A DNA stretch of 64,000 nt from Morella rubra (taxonomy: Eukaryota; Streptophyta; Magnoliopsida; Fagales; Myricaceae): positions 6,150,263 to 6,214,262 of the forward strand of contig CM025852.1 of NCBI GenBank assembly GCA_003952965.2. Reading direction: 5' to 3'. Below are positions 10,617 to 23,540 of this stretch, piece after piece. Every line of letters begins with the position of its first letter. Positions within the stretch are counted from its first letter, which is position 1. The position numbers and the translations under genes were made by a program. The notes below the pieces were generated by a model. The model was not told the origin of the DNA. It saw only the letters and a list, made by a program, of their open reading frames with translations, and did no database searches.

Positions 10617-13600
10617 ATTTCAGTTTCAAATGTCACCAAGATAGCTATATTACTGCAGAGACATGTGACAAGATTTCATTAGCTCGACATTTTTTAAGAA
10701 AGGAAGGCAATGTCTCTGGCTAACTGAGTGTCAAGAGTGGCGGGCTGCAGGTAGACCCATCATTAATGTTCAGATTGATGGGGTCCGATGATCTAAATTT
10801 CTTTCTATATGTTATACACTCTAATAATTACAAGCTCTGAATCTGTACAAGTCTTCTGGATGCGGATTCTTGTAAGAATTTCTTGGTAGCCTTAATCTCA
10901 TCGAACCAACCATGCATTGAAAAGGACTCGGTTGCAAGTTAACTTGTCCCAGCTGAGTCCCCCTAATCCTAACTTTTTCAAAGTTGGAAGTCTAGATCAA
11001 TGGCCCCCACATAAGATGATATGATTCACGTTCAAATTTAGACAGTTGCTGCATGGTCCCAAGACTCCCAGCAACTATTTGAGGTGCTTATTAATTAACT
11101 TAACTTGCCAACCGCAAACTCTAAATTTTGTAAGTAAACCTTTTTCAATTGCTTGAGTACATGAAATAACAATAATAATAATAATTCTATGATTGAGGAA
11201 TTTCTTGAATCATTCCAGATGGTTTATATATGCTTAGATGATCTATTATTCTCCAAACATGCAGCATGTGGACATTTTCTTCCTTCTTTGACTTGGGCTA
11301 CATAATCACGAGGCATAAGTACAATCAATCACTATTAAGTGTCCTGTTGATCATCGGGTTCAGATGACTCTTGTTGCGTGCATATCTTACCAGTAAGATA
11401 TTTCGTTGCATATTTCTCCTTAATTATTCCGTTGTTTCAGCACTTGGGCAAAGAGTAGTGTGATACATATACGTACGTTGTTCTAAGTTCTAACTGATCC
11501 TCACTAGTTCGCATAAGATATACATATATATATAATTCGTGACAGACGTTTTTTATGGCTAGTAATTAGCTTTTTCGTTTAAATCAACTGAAAGCATATC
11601 CTCATTCATGTTCGAGCATTGGGGATTGATTCTCTTGTCATGTGGCAAAGACCTATTTTCTGGACATGTGGTGGATCACACCCTCCTAGCTCGTGTGCAA
11701 TCAATTCAGAAAACCTTCTAGGTAATTGGCAGCAATGCTGTGGGCCAACGTTTAAACCTTGTCAAACTTCACTTTTCGCGGTCAAATTATGTGGCTAATG
11801 TCATCATTTAAGGGTTCAAATTACAAATTTCGTCCTATTTAACCCTTGAATTCTCAAAATTTATGTCCTTTTAACTAGATGTTAAGATTGAAATGCACAA
11901 GCAAATATTGGGTTATGTGGCCGAATCCTATCAGATGGTGCATATTGATTAATTTTGAGAGTTCAAAGTTAATATGTAACTAAATATGTTATTTGGACCT
12001 CTAAATGACATTAATGGTGTTATAATTTGGAGGCGAAAATTAAAAATTTTCCTTCATATACAGTTTATGCAAACCAAGACTCTTTGACACAAAAAAAATC
12101 ATTACGTGAACTGTTGTGAGGAAGGTGCTTCTCGTATGTAATAGGTTGTTCTTTCAATATTAACTATTTTCTTCACCTACCTAGAGCAAGAGAAGTGTCG
12201 AGGCACGATAATTTTTTGATGAGTTGATAATCTAATTTAAAAAGAGATAAACACAATTTATGAGTCTTATAAAATTTAATACATATTATTTATTTCTCTC
12301 TTCGAATTAAATCATTTAACTTGAACAACAATCTAGAAAAGATCTTAATCCACCGGGCCGTGATTTTTGAAATTTTTGCATCAATATAAAATCTCAATGG
12401 TTTTCATTGATTTGTCGCCTTCACGGGCGACTACTGTTTCCAAGTCCACATGATAATTTTCAACCTTATAGAGTAGATTAGAAAGAATCAATGAAAGAAC
12501 TCCAATGCTATACACGTACGAAATCGTTAGTTGAATCAATAAAAGCACATCAAAATCTTGGACCAATTAACCCGATCACTTTCATCGTTTACAAAGCAGC
12601 AGCTTCTCCAGTGTCATCGACTCTTGTCTCTTGGTCCTCTTTTCTTTATACATGGCCAGAGGACAGGTGTCTGTCATGTATACACTCTGCCGTACGTCAT
12701 GTTTCACACATTTTTCAAAAAGGATATTCCCCCATTACCTTTTACAAGTTATAAATTTCCGACAGCTATATATTCAGTGATGATTCATGAATACAGCCAA
12801 AAACCCTTTGCCAACACTAGTGCATTAGTCGTAGTCTCCTTCGTGGATAAATTTATATCTGGTCAACTTTGTACACGTACGACTAGCTTGTTTAATTCGA
12901 AGTAACTGAAAATGACTCAGTTGGGCTATCACTGCATGCGACCGTTGATCTCCAACGGTAACTTAATTAACTTCTTCCTCCTATGAATTAAATATTACAA
13001 CTCTTAACCTGATTCTTATGAAAATGAGGTAAAGGATTAGCTCGTAGATTCAAAACTCAACAAGTTTGACCTACGTAAAACATTAAAATAAATCAAAATA
13101 AATAAGAAAAGTCCATAGCTTCTTAGGTGGACATAACACTTGGTTTACCTTCGTTTACATAATTTTACACCCTTTGTTCTTCTGGGACACATGGCAGTAT
13201 CTACCTACTGTTTTGACCTGAAAACTAGAACACGTTATACACATCTTCCATTAAATTGGAAGGAAAAAAGCACCTATTTTGGAAGTTGGCCAAAATCACA
13301 GGTTTTACTTGTCAAAATTAGATACTCAAACATGGAAAGGGTCAAAACTTAGGGTACTTAATGTTGAATTTCCCATAGAAAGGAAAACATGGCTATTGCA
13401 ACCACCCGTCACCGTCGTTACCACCAGCATCACCATTGCGCAGCTGTTACGTTTTATCGCCAGGTGTCACCATTGATTAATCTAAGCCATCACTGTCCTT
13501 TTTTTTTCCGCCTTTCTCTATTTTTCAAAGACAAATCGCATCATTATTCCCAGGTGTGATCCATTTTTTCTTCAGGCCCCGGATATTCCATTCATTTCAA

Positions 13601-14018
13601 ATAGGCCCCGGGTGGGTATTCAATTAATCTCCCAATAACAAATAACACCAACAAAATTCACAGATGCAAAGAGCTTCAAATATTGATGAAACAATCTTCA
13701 CCCAGTGCACGTAGAGAAAAGATCATGCCAACCGTGTGAATGATAAATTCACTCGCAAAGAGTAACATAAGCATAAACGAGACGTATATAATTACAATTA
13801 GTAGCACCAGTGAGTGCTTGGATTGGCGAATAAGAGAACATGACAAACAAAAAGACGCACATGGATGGGAGAAGTCCACTTAAGGAAGCAGCTACGTACG
13901 TTCATAACTGGAATATACATCCGATGTGCCACTTACCGATCATGGACAGCATTGCTGTTGCATGTCCCGTAGCTTAAACTCCTGCTTCTTAACTGCAAAT
14001 TAGCATAACCCAATTTAG
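10617..14018. other. Gene-free intergenic region
   Basis: AT-rich DNA containing a short (AAT)n run near 11168-11184. The overlapping frames between 12380 and 12910 and those at 13140-13880 have no domain, no splice-supported partner and no biased composition, so I do not call them genes. Nothing else stands out. Confidence 0.5.
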
Positions 14019-14071
14019 TCAACTGTCAAACAGCCGTCATGACAACTTCCAGCAAAGGTTTTTTTTTCTTT

Positions 14072-14422
14072 GGCTTAATTATACAAACCGTCCTTATGGT
14101 ATAACGTTTTGACAAAAAAATCCTTGTGGTAAACATTTGTACAAATTGGTCAATATGGTCAGTGTATAGTAACAAAATGATTCCTTAATCTCAATTTCGT
14201 CATCTCTCTTAACCTCAATGCTGAGTTTGAATTAGTAACATATGACTCGGTTGGAAATTTAATTCAACTCAGCGTAGGGCATTAAGGGAGATAACGGAAC
14301 TAAGAAAAAAAGGACCATTTTGTTACTATACACTGACCACATGGACCAATTTGTACAAATGTTTACCACAAGACTTTTTTGTCAAAACGTTATACCACAG
14401 GGACTGTTTGTATAATTAAGCC
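14072..14422. mobile_element. Mutator-like foldback MITE (351 bp) in the last exon of the Nnf1-like gene
   Basis: Two arms of about 110 bases are near-perfect inverted copies: 14072-14182 and 14310-14422. Both begin GGCTTAATTATACAAAC from the outside. The flanks read TTTTTCTTT (14063-14071) and TTTTTGTTT (14423-14431), an 8-of-9 match that fits the 9-bp target duplication of Mutator-like elements. It has no coding capacity. On the minus strand its right arm is read through by the final exon of the upstream gene. Confidence 0.8.
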
Positions 14423-17400
14423 TTTTTGTTTTACGGGTGCTGGCCCCAGAAGGGTTATGGGAAATTGGTAGTTAGAAAACAAATATTTCACCTTCTCTAC
14501 TGCATCTGCCAGGCCTGAGACATCCTGTACTCCTTGCCTGAGGTGTTCAACACGAGCACGGACGAGGCAATTCTGCTTCTCAGCCTAGTAAACAAAGTGG
14601 TGGTAAGTTATGAAGCCATTAAATATACAAACATCCTTTCGTACTTCTCAGAGAGCCAAATAAAAAAGAACAATACTTCATTCTCTTACAAGTTGTGTCA
14701 AGATAGAATGTCAAATGTTTTTTCACCTGGAGAACTAGTTTTTTCCTTTAATAACTTGTGGTCATCATTCAGAAGTGTTCAACAGCTTAGGAAAATTTTA
14801 TTTGAGAAAATTTAATTCTTGACAGCCAAAATCCAAGCCTTCAATTAGCCAAACTTTGTTTCTGTGCACCAAACAATCGCAATTTCACCCACCCTTTTAT
14901 TCATGCTCCAAAGGAGCCATTTAATACTACAATACATAATAGCAAGTTCTAGTACGGAAGGATGAAATAGCAAGTCCCTAACTATTGCTTGATGAAAACT
15001 TCACCTTTATAAGGAGATATGCTCAATTAATGTAAAGAATCTGAATGTTTCTGTCCTTGACATCGAGGCTAAACCCCATTGGAGTTTCCACTAGTGCATC
15101 AATTGCTTTGATATTTGAGAGAGAAGAGAAGAAGGAGGGGTGGGAGTTCCAAGCTAAAGCTGTTGATTTGAGAAAACAACTAAATAATCAAAGGGTCATC
15201 TGCAAAAGTAAAAATGGCACGGATTGCAATGGTTGGGGGTGCCTTCCTTCACCATATGATATTGAGTCTCAAGCCTTCCTTAGTGCATTTCGTCACATTT
15301 GTGGGAGGTCAAAATCCCAAAATGCGTTGCATTGTCTATGAGCTGCTCACAAAAGTTGGCATACAACTTCCAGTTAACACAGGCCAGTTCATTTGACAGG
15401 GGAAAAGAATAAAAGATGAATGGCTCAAATAGGGCGGGAACTGAGGTCTGTTAGATCTGGGTCTTAAAACACTAGTCTAAGAAATTTAGGGATAATGCAG
15501 CATAGTCCACACCCAAGGCCATTCTTATAGCCCAGAGAGTGATAGAGAGAACCAAGAGAAGATAGGACGGTAAGGATCAATCCTGTTCGGGGAAGAAACT
15601 GAATTTTACAATAAATGTTCCCTCAGATTGAGCTAAACAGTATTCAAATATTTCAATAGCTTTCTTCCCTCAACTGGCCACATCAACTGTGACTCTCATG
15701 GAACACATGTTTCACCAATTAGCTACTTCCTGTGGGAACTGCTCCTATGGAATGTTGTACCACAGAGCTGCACATGGAACTTTCTAAAGCTACAAATAAA
15801 CAAATGGTCCAGTGGCTAAGCATATACACCTCTCTTTAGAACACCTTATTTATAGCCTAAGCAGCTACCCTTCTGGAACAAGATTTGAATCGAATCTCTT
15901 TACAGATTCATACTGATCAGGAAGGGGAAAAGAGCTGATAAAATCCAAGTCATTGACCTAGAGAATCTTCAACAAGTGAAGATATAGCTGATTCTAACAC
16001 TTCAAGAACCACCGACAAGTGTGCCTATAAGTAAAATGGTACCCCAAAAGTTATATGAAAAGTAGAAATGAAACGAAGGTCTGGATGTTCCTCACCTTAT
16101 CCAGCATATCCATCAAGATTTGGATCTCATTCTTCTTTGCTGTTTGAAGATTTTGAGCAACTTCCATTACATTAGTCCTGCATTTGAGTCATCACTCTAT
16201 TGAGTTTCAATGCCCATGGTGTCAGGCACCTATTGTTATGAAACTTAAAACAATTTAATGCAACTAGGTCAAAGAAAGATCTAATCCCATTTGAGTCATC
16301 ATCCATTACAGATGCATAATCCTCATGTACTCTTTTGAAGGCACTTTGTGACTCCATTATAAACTATATACTAACAATGATAGAGAACATTATTCTCACG
16401 TCTTAGGCAACTTGTGGTTTTCAATGTGTGCAAAGAACACAAGGTCCAAAGAGCCCTAGATAAAATATGACACTTTGAAGATTTAGAAATTGCTAAATTT
16501 TCACATAAAGGTTGCATTAGTTCTTAGGAAGCAGTTCCATGTGTGGGTTATGACAGAAGAAACAGCAGGAATAGCTACTTATTCAAGGTTCTCCAAATAA
16601 AATTCTCCTTTATTATCATACGTACTTATACATATATGCATATATGTAAGTATACATATACAGATATACATTCTCGAAGGCACAGACATCCAGATGAAGA
16701 GGAAGAATGAAAATCTGCTTAATACAAATAATATATGACCATATTAAAACAATAATAGTATTATCTATGCAGTTCTTGGAAATTTTACACGACAAACAAC
16801 CATATTTCAATCCATATCAATCCGAAATTAGGAGATACCTACTTATTTGAAAACAATGTGTCCAGACCTTGTTCTTCCACAAGTTGCTCTATAGAATCTA
16901 GAGTAGCTCCCACCTGCGTGTGGGTGTAAAATTGATATGAGAAGACATACTGAAATGCAACAAAGGGACAGAATAGCACAAAACAAATTCACAAGCAGAG
17001 CAAGTGCCTATTTACCAGTCCATCAAAGGAAAATAGGTATAACCACCAGGGTTACTATTCTGACCAGCTGAATTTATCTACTTGGCATAGTATGTGAGAA
17101 ACCAGGCAAATGAAACTAATATCATCCTTGCTTAACACGACACTTTCAGAACCCAGAGAATCACAATGCATTGCCGAAGCTCAAACATTAGCTCTAATAC
17201 TACCATTCTTCGCTTTCACATTGAGGACTCAAAACCCACATGTATTCTCCAATCATAGTCACTCTCTAACATGTATTTCCCATGGAAAGGAGAGCAAGTA
17301 ACAAATCTACCACTCAATGGCACAATATCCAGAAGTGGACATGTCTTGTAGTAACTTTGCACTTTCACCAGACAAGTAACAATACAATGTGCAAGTTAAA

Positions 17401-19634
17401 AAAATAGGGACTCATATACAAGAAGTGGGGGACCAAACTAAGAAGACTCATCATTGTGTCCAGATGGTATTCAGACTCTTAATCACATCCAAATGGATGA
17501 AAAATCTGTCTAACTGCTGACTGAAACGAAACTACCTACGTGGGCCTAGTCACAAATTCAACAATTTCAGACTAAGTTTGGCTACCTTTCAACAACATGG
17601 ATGTCCACGTTGTAACTTAAGGGAGAGATTACATCCTCACATGCAGTATCATACATAGTTATTCACTTTTCATTATTGAATCCATCTCTCTAATCAAAAT
17701 TTTACACTGTATGATTGCCAGTCATCTTTTTGGTTAAGATATAGCCTGCCGCATAAGCGTCATGCCTTACCAACACTTTCTAGGTTTTCATTGTTTAATT
17801 ATTTTTCATGTGGATCCCATAACACAAATGTAGGTCTCACTTATTAGGTAACAGAAATAAGGTACAGTAACCCAACGCAAAAGAAAAAAAAAATAGACAT
17901 ATGGACTACCTCTTCAATACTATTGGTCATAAAACCTTAAGAGTGGTAAAATTGAAGATCACATACCATTTACTTTCCTCTAATTAAAAGAAAAGAAAAT
18001 GGTAAGATTTTTTATGGAATTCCCATCCAGAAATGCACATAACTCAATTCAGAAATAAGATAATGGCAGAGAAATAAGAAATGAATACCCGTGTTTCAAG
18101 ACATAAAGACTCAAACTCGCCCTGTAAAATTGAAACGAGTTAGCATCAAGATTCAGAATGATTTGATAAATTCTAATATCAAAAAAATAATTCATCAAAA
18201 CTGGTAAAATTAAGAAGCTAACCCTGTCAATTGCAAAGGTGCCCAGGTCACAATCCAATGTATACATTCTTTATAAGGTCAATAAAGGAGGTATTATTCT
18301 TTAGCTAACTTGTTTAAGCTACACTGCAATGGCCAATCAATTTATGTGCATATATTCCGGCTTCAACGCATTAGTAGAACAATAACAGACCACACACACT
18401 CGTTATTGGATAGTTGCCAAATTATTGATATCTTTACATAAGGACCGAATCCCGCAGAACTTGAATGCAGATAATTTTAATCAATCTATGTTGTCTAGTA
18501 GAAAGCCTTGCAACTCGACAATGTTATCATTGTGCTCCACCCATTCATAAAAGATTTTTAACTTCTTTATGATGAGAGAGCTGACCCCAAATCCTATTGT
18601 TCTTCCAAGGAATCTGTCTTTGATACAGCACCTGCCCTAAAGTTAAACTTGGAACTCATGATCAAATCAGAAAGGAGCACAATACACAGAGAGCCTTCAT
18701 AAATGCTCAGTAACTGAATTTGAAAGATCACGCAGTCTTCAAGTATGGCATAATTGCACCCAAAGCCCCAGTGGTATTGAAAAATTATAAATAAGTCCTT
18801 GAAATCTATATTCTGTTAAAAATAGGTCTCTCTATACACTCTCATCTCAGACGCTAATGCTGACTTATTTGTAACTTGAATATACAGAGGGGCCTGTCTT
18901 TAACAAAATATCGACCTTGTGGATCTATTTGTAGTTTTTCCAATCTCGGAGCTTATTTGCAACTTTTCAAGATCACAGGATGCAATTACGCCTTAAAGTA
19001 TCAATACAAACTCAGCTATGCATTACAACAAACAATTCGAAATAGCCTAAGTGAGCTGCATAGGCGCGCATCTTCTCAAGAAGGCACTGCCGCATATTTT
19101 CACAATCCAACATGTTTACACCAAAGAAAGAGGGTAGGATTATAAGAAAATGCGTACTCGTATTATAAATGAAGTAGTACCTCAATATTTTCATGCAAGG
19201 AAGTAACGACCTGAAAATGTTTTGACGCAGCAACCACCATGGCAAAGAGAGAGAGCGCTATTAGTTCTTGAACATGAAGTTTAAGCCCTAACAAGGCATC
19301 AAACTAACTAAAAATACTACCTGAATGAATAGGCGGTGCAGAAGTTGTTGCTCTGCTCCAGTAAATCTTTCAAATGCTTTGCAGAATTCCTACCAGTTGA
19401 GACGAAAAACGGCGTGCATAAAAAAGAATGAATGTTTCCTTCGAAGCAGGGAAACAAACAATAAAAATTAGAAATTGAAAAATTGAAATTGAAATGACTT
19501 GAAATTACGTGGAAAGAACAGGCGCTGAGGAGAGAACGAAGTGCGAGCTTGAACGATTTCTTCAAATCAGAATGTCTCGTTCCCATTGGAAGAGTAGAGG
19601 ATGCACCTACTTCACCTCCTTCCTCCATTTTCAT
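14390..19634 (-). CDS. Probable Nnf1/PMF1-family kinetochore (MIND complex) subunit
   Basis: Seven minus-strand exons join in frame: 19634-19509, 19389-19321, 19210-19181, 18121-18089, 16913-16843, 16177-16096 and 14584-14390. All introns are GT..AG. The product is about 207 residues, mostly helical. Exon 2 reads EFCKAFERFTGAEQQLLHRL, exons 3-4 VVTSLHENIEGEFESLCLET, exon 5 starts VGATLDSIEQLVEEQGLD. From memory this matches the plant homologue of Nnf1/PMF1, a subunit of the MIND complex joining centromeric chromatin to the outer kinetochore; a LHxxIxEEF-like motif is shared with PMF1. The start is the ATG at 19634; one at 19628 is also possible. The final exon runs into a MITE, which supplies the last ten codons and the stop. 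If the AAG|GTGAAA site at 14492/14491 is used instead, the native end differs. The gene structure is well supported, the family name moderately. Confidence 0.7.
18747..18992. mobile_element. Mutator-like foldback MITE (246 bp) in intron 3 of the Nnf1-like gene
   Basis: The ends are inverted repeats, GGCATAATTGC on the left and GGCGTAATTGC read inward from the right. Matching continues in diverged form across most of both halves. The 9-base flanks TTCAAGTAT (18738-18746) and TTAAAGTAT (18993-19001) match at 8 of 9 positions. It is non-coding and lies wholly inside an intron. It is the same structural type as the element at 14072-14422. Confidence 0.72.
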
Positions 19635-20874
19635 TACAAACCCAGCGCGCGCGAGAAAGAAGCAAAGCTGGAATCCATTCAAATACTGAAAATCGGCGCG
19701 GCCACGTGGGTAAAATGATAATCTACCGTGGGGCATGGGCTGGGTGACCCGCAACCACGGCCCAGCTAATTTTAATGCCCCACTCTCGGGACTTATTAGA
19801 AAAAATAAAGATTTTAATCTATTTAGTTTAATTCGTTTTTGTCTAGAGCCGCCTTGTGCAGCTGTGCTCCAACTCCGTCAATAGTTGTTATAGTAAGCCT
19901 CGACAGCCGCTTCTACCAGTCACCTTCTCTTTTCCTCTTGGTTTTAATCATGTTTGCAACCTTAGCAAATGACCCAAATAAACTCCAAATCATTAAATAT
20001 TGTCTATAAATTGGAGTAAAAAATAGCATGGGGTATCTCTTAGGTCACCCACACCCTCCATTTGCATTGGCATTTTTTCTGATAATACTTCCCGCTTGCT
20101 TACAAAGAATGAAGTATTTGATCCAAATTCCAAAAGGCTAGGAACCATTGGATTACAATCAGTGGCGTGGACTTTTGGAAGGCCAAGGATAAGGATCGAT
20201 CATGCACTCTAACGTTGACTCGAAAAATAAGATGGACAAAAGATCCCACGAGGCACAAGCTTTCACTAAGAAAAAGTAATAAGGAAAGAGAAAAACGAAG
20301 GCAAGCACGGAGATGGCCACTGCAAGTCTCAACCCAGCCGCATTATTATAGGCCACTCATACGATTTAATCTTGAATGTCAAATTCAAACAACAGGCTTC
20401 CCATGGTTGGCGATGGAAATGGGCAACAAGGAAAAATGTGAAAAAACTGAAGAAGAAGAAAAAGAGGGGAAAAGAAAAACGAAGACTCACTTGTACAGAG
20501 TTGTTATTATTACAAGATAACTCAAATGGCATGCGGAGCAAAAGCATACAAACATGCACAGCAGAACCTCTGGAGCACTGCATAACCCAGGTGATTGCCA
20601 CAAGCATTCAGGAAAAGCTGCGAACCTGGGCTTGCTCAAAGGGGAAATCCCCCATTCGGACTATACTTCTGTTTCTACCAAAAGCTCTATAGTCCTGCTC
20701 ACTAATTCTGGAGCTTAAATTACTCCATTCTTTCTGTTCCTACTGTTCTTCTTTCACTAGCTCTACCATCAAATATCACCAATCAACCCCGGAAGCTGCT
20801 CTGGAAAACCATTTGGATGATATAAAGCAATCAATTTTCAAGCGTCGTGATTTAAAATTTTCTCTGAAAACAAT
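19635..20874. other. Spacer between the Nnf1-like gene and AP-4 epsilon
   Basis: This holds the promoter and leader of the Nnf1-like gene on the minus strand and the 3' flank of the AP-4 epsilon gene. A GC-rich patch at about 19646-19715 with a CACGTG core precedes the Nnf1-like start. The frames at 20159-20692 are low-complexity Lys/Glu or Phe-rich readings of a purine tract, and I do not regard them as genes. Confidence 0.5.
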
Positions 20875-23346
20875 TTAGCCAAGCAAATCTTTGAACAAGT
20901 TGGGATTTTGACTTGATGGGGTCACACCCAGCTGCCTCACGAGAGCATCTTTTTCCAAGGAATTTTTAGCATTCGGGCCTTTTGTTAACTGTGTTGCAAG
21001 TGTAGTTCCTGCATGAACAGCGTTGGTAGTTGGATTTAGTAACCCAGATGTGAAATCGACATTGTCCCCATTGGTTGGCAAAGCAATTTCAGCAGTGCTA
21101 TTCGGTCCACTAGCAGGTGTCTCGGAATATAGTGCGACAATATCAGGTGCTTCGGTAGCACCAACTGCACCATGATTCACCGTTGAAGAAACTTGGGTAG
21201 GATCAAGAAGCCCTTCTAACTGCTTGAAGGGATCCACGGATGCAGCGCTACTTGTCACAGTTGTTTCACCCAAGTCAAGCAAGTCTGGAGGAGGTTGATG
21301 ACTCGTCACCTCCACTGTAACTTGATTGGATACACCTGCTGCCTTTGGTGCTTGAGACTTCTCTGATGCATGGCTACCTCCTTTAGCACCCTTGTGGCTC
21401 GCTGAAGTAGGCTTCTTCTCAGTTTGAGAGGATCCCCCAAATAATGAAGCTGCAAGCTTCTGCTTTTCTGGAGAAATTTCAAGTTGTGACTTCCTATAAT
21501 CATAGGTATTACGTGCTTTTGAATTTATATTGCTTGGGCCATCTACTTGAGCGACCCCATTCCCCATATTCTGGGAAGTAGAACTTGAGGTAGATGGTGA
21601 AGGGGAGGAATATGTTGGTCTACCCCACTTTCTCTGGACACCATCAAGTCGGAGCCTCAGTTCTGATGACCCTGCATCCGATATGGAAGGCACTGGCGCA
21701 ACATGGTGAGTGTCCCTAGAATAAGATGGCTCAGATACTGGAACAAGTTCAGTTGAGTGCCCAATTGAAGCTGGCTGTACTCTTGATGGCACAGGGGGCT
21801 TTGCAAGCTCATACGCCTCAAACCTAAGACCATGCATCGAAGCTTCATGCTGGTCTTGGCTTCTGAAGTTGCTGATATCCAACACACCAGAGCGCTCACT
21901 CTCAGGAATGTAGGGCTGAGCACCATTTTCGAGCGACTGTTGGACATAATTGTTAAGGAATGAGAGGCTCCTATCAACCTGCAAGGACCAGAGATGTTAG
22001 AATTCTGGTATTAAAGAATATCAAGAATATCAGAACACGTCAATCAATGACACATATGACACGCAAGCCAATACCAACATGGATTTTTTGTGAAGATGCT
22101 TAGACGCATTTCCCCATGCAGTCACACAGTTATCTGACTATTTGAACCTCAGAATACATCTCTCTTACAAAAATCTTCACGAATCCAATAACACGAACAG
22201 ACCTCAAACCATAATTTAATCTTAAATGCGGCATGCCAGAAACATGAAAACAAAATACAGCACTTGCAAACATGAAGTCCTTATCTTTGTTAGCATATAA
22301 AATGAACCATTTTTAGAATAACAGATCCAGAGCACCTCCAAAATACTCCCATCCATAAATACATATGGGGGATGACAGTTCCATGATTTTTTCGTATGAT
22401 AACCATTTGTAACACCAGCTTCAGTCTCAAGTGGTCTGAAAGTGAGCTTAAATGATGGAAACCAAACAGGACAAAATATTTCCTAGGCATAGTTTAGATT
22501 CATATTAGCTCCAAAATCAGTATCTTGCAATAATGTAACACTAAAACACAAGACATGGACCACGGCACAAATCTAAAGCTCGCAAACAAACTGGAAGCTC
22601 ACAAACAAAGGAATTTTAAACAAGAAGAACTTGGGGAGGGAAAAAAGGCAAAGGAGGTATCAATAGCAAATTTAGAAACAGAGAAAAAACTTTCAGATCC
22701 AGATAAAAATAGGGGATATGCAGTACATAGATATCTATCAAGTCTACTGAGAAGAAACATATAAAAGGTGAGGCCCTGCGTGATTTTTCAAATCGATACC
22801 AGTAGATTATATAGTTACCTCTATGTCTTCACAACTTGCATCTGATGGAATAATATTCTCCATAGCAGGAGCATCTAAGCCAATGACTGCTTGCAATTCA
22901 TATGCACGTTGCTGCAAATCCGTTGAGTGGGAAGCTGATAATTCCTCAACTAAAGATTGACACTACATCAAGTAGAAATAGTTATTAATCTTGGAAGTTC
23001 TCCCAAAAGCATAAAAATTCTAAAAGGAAAAAATTAGAGTTTAGCAATGTTGTATGACACAATAAAATAGGTATCTACATCAAAATAAGAAATTCAAAAA
23101 ACTGCCACCAAAAAGAAAGAAGCAAGGATGCTTGAGCATATAGTGGAATTACAAAGGAAAAACTAGGCTGTGTTCTGCTAAAACACTTCCAAGTTTCTGC
23201 TACTTGAGCATCAAAAAAGCTTATTCTTCTTGTTTCTTTTCTTTTCAATTTACGATGTACTGGAACTAGGTTTAATAAGAAAACATGAAAACATGGTAAT
23301 GCTGACACAAAAGAAAAAGCATCCCAGAAAAGAGAAAAAAAATAAT

Positions 23347-23540
23347 GGTGGAGGGGATCCCCTCCACCCTGCAAGGTGGAAGAGCAAAGGTTTGGTTTCT
23401 TGGGGTGGGGGGCAGGGGCCTCAACTGCCCTCTCTCCAGCCAAGGCGGGGATCCTTGTTCCCTCCCCACCGCGCATGGTGGAAGGTGGTTCACATTTCCA
23501 CCCCCCCCCCCCCCGCGCTCTTCCCCTCTCCTTTGAAGGG
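23347..23540. repeat. GC-rich island with 22-bp perfect palindrome in an AP-4 epsilon intron
   Basis: Positions 23347-23368 form a perfect palindrome (GGTGGAGGGGA followed by its reverse complement). About 170 bases of G/C-rich sequence follow, ending in a C homopolymer near 23503-23516. The surroundings are AT-rich intron, so this looks inserted. I could not define terminal repeats or a target duplication. Confidence 0.5.

Noticed and set aside
12491..12905. Overlapping 87- and 115-residue plus-strand frames
   Set aside because: They overlap each other in different frames, have no domain and sit in AT-rich DNA without splice partners; chance frames.
15045..15396. 98-residue frame within intron 6 of the Nnf1-like gene
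   Set aside because: Opposite strand to the gene, no domain recognised, and the flanking exons splice past it cleanly.
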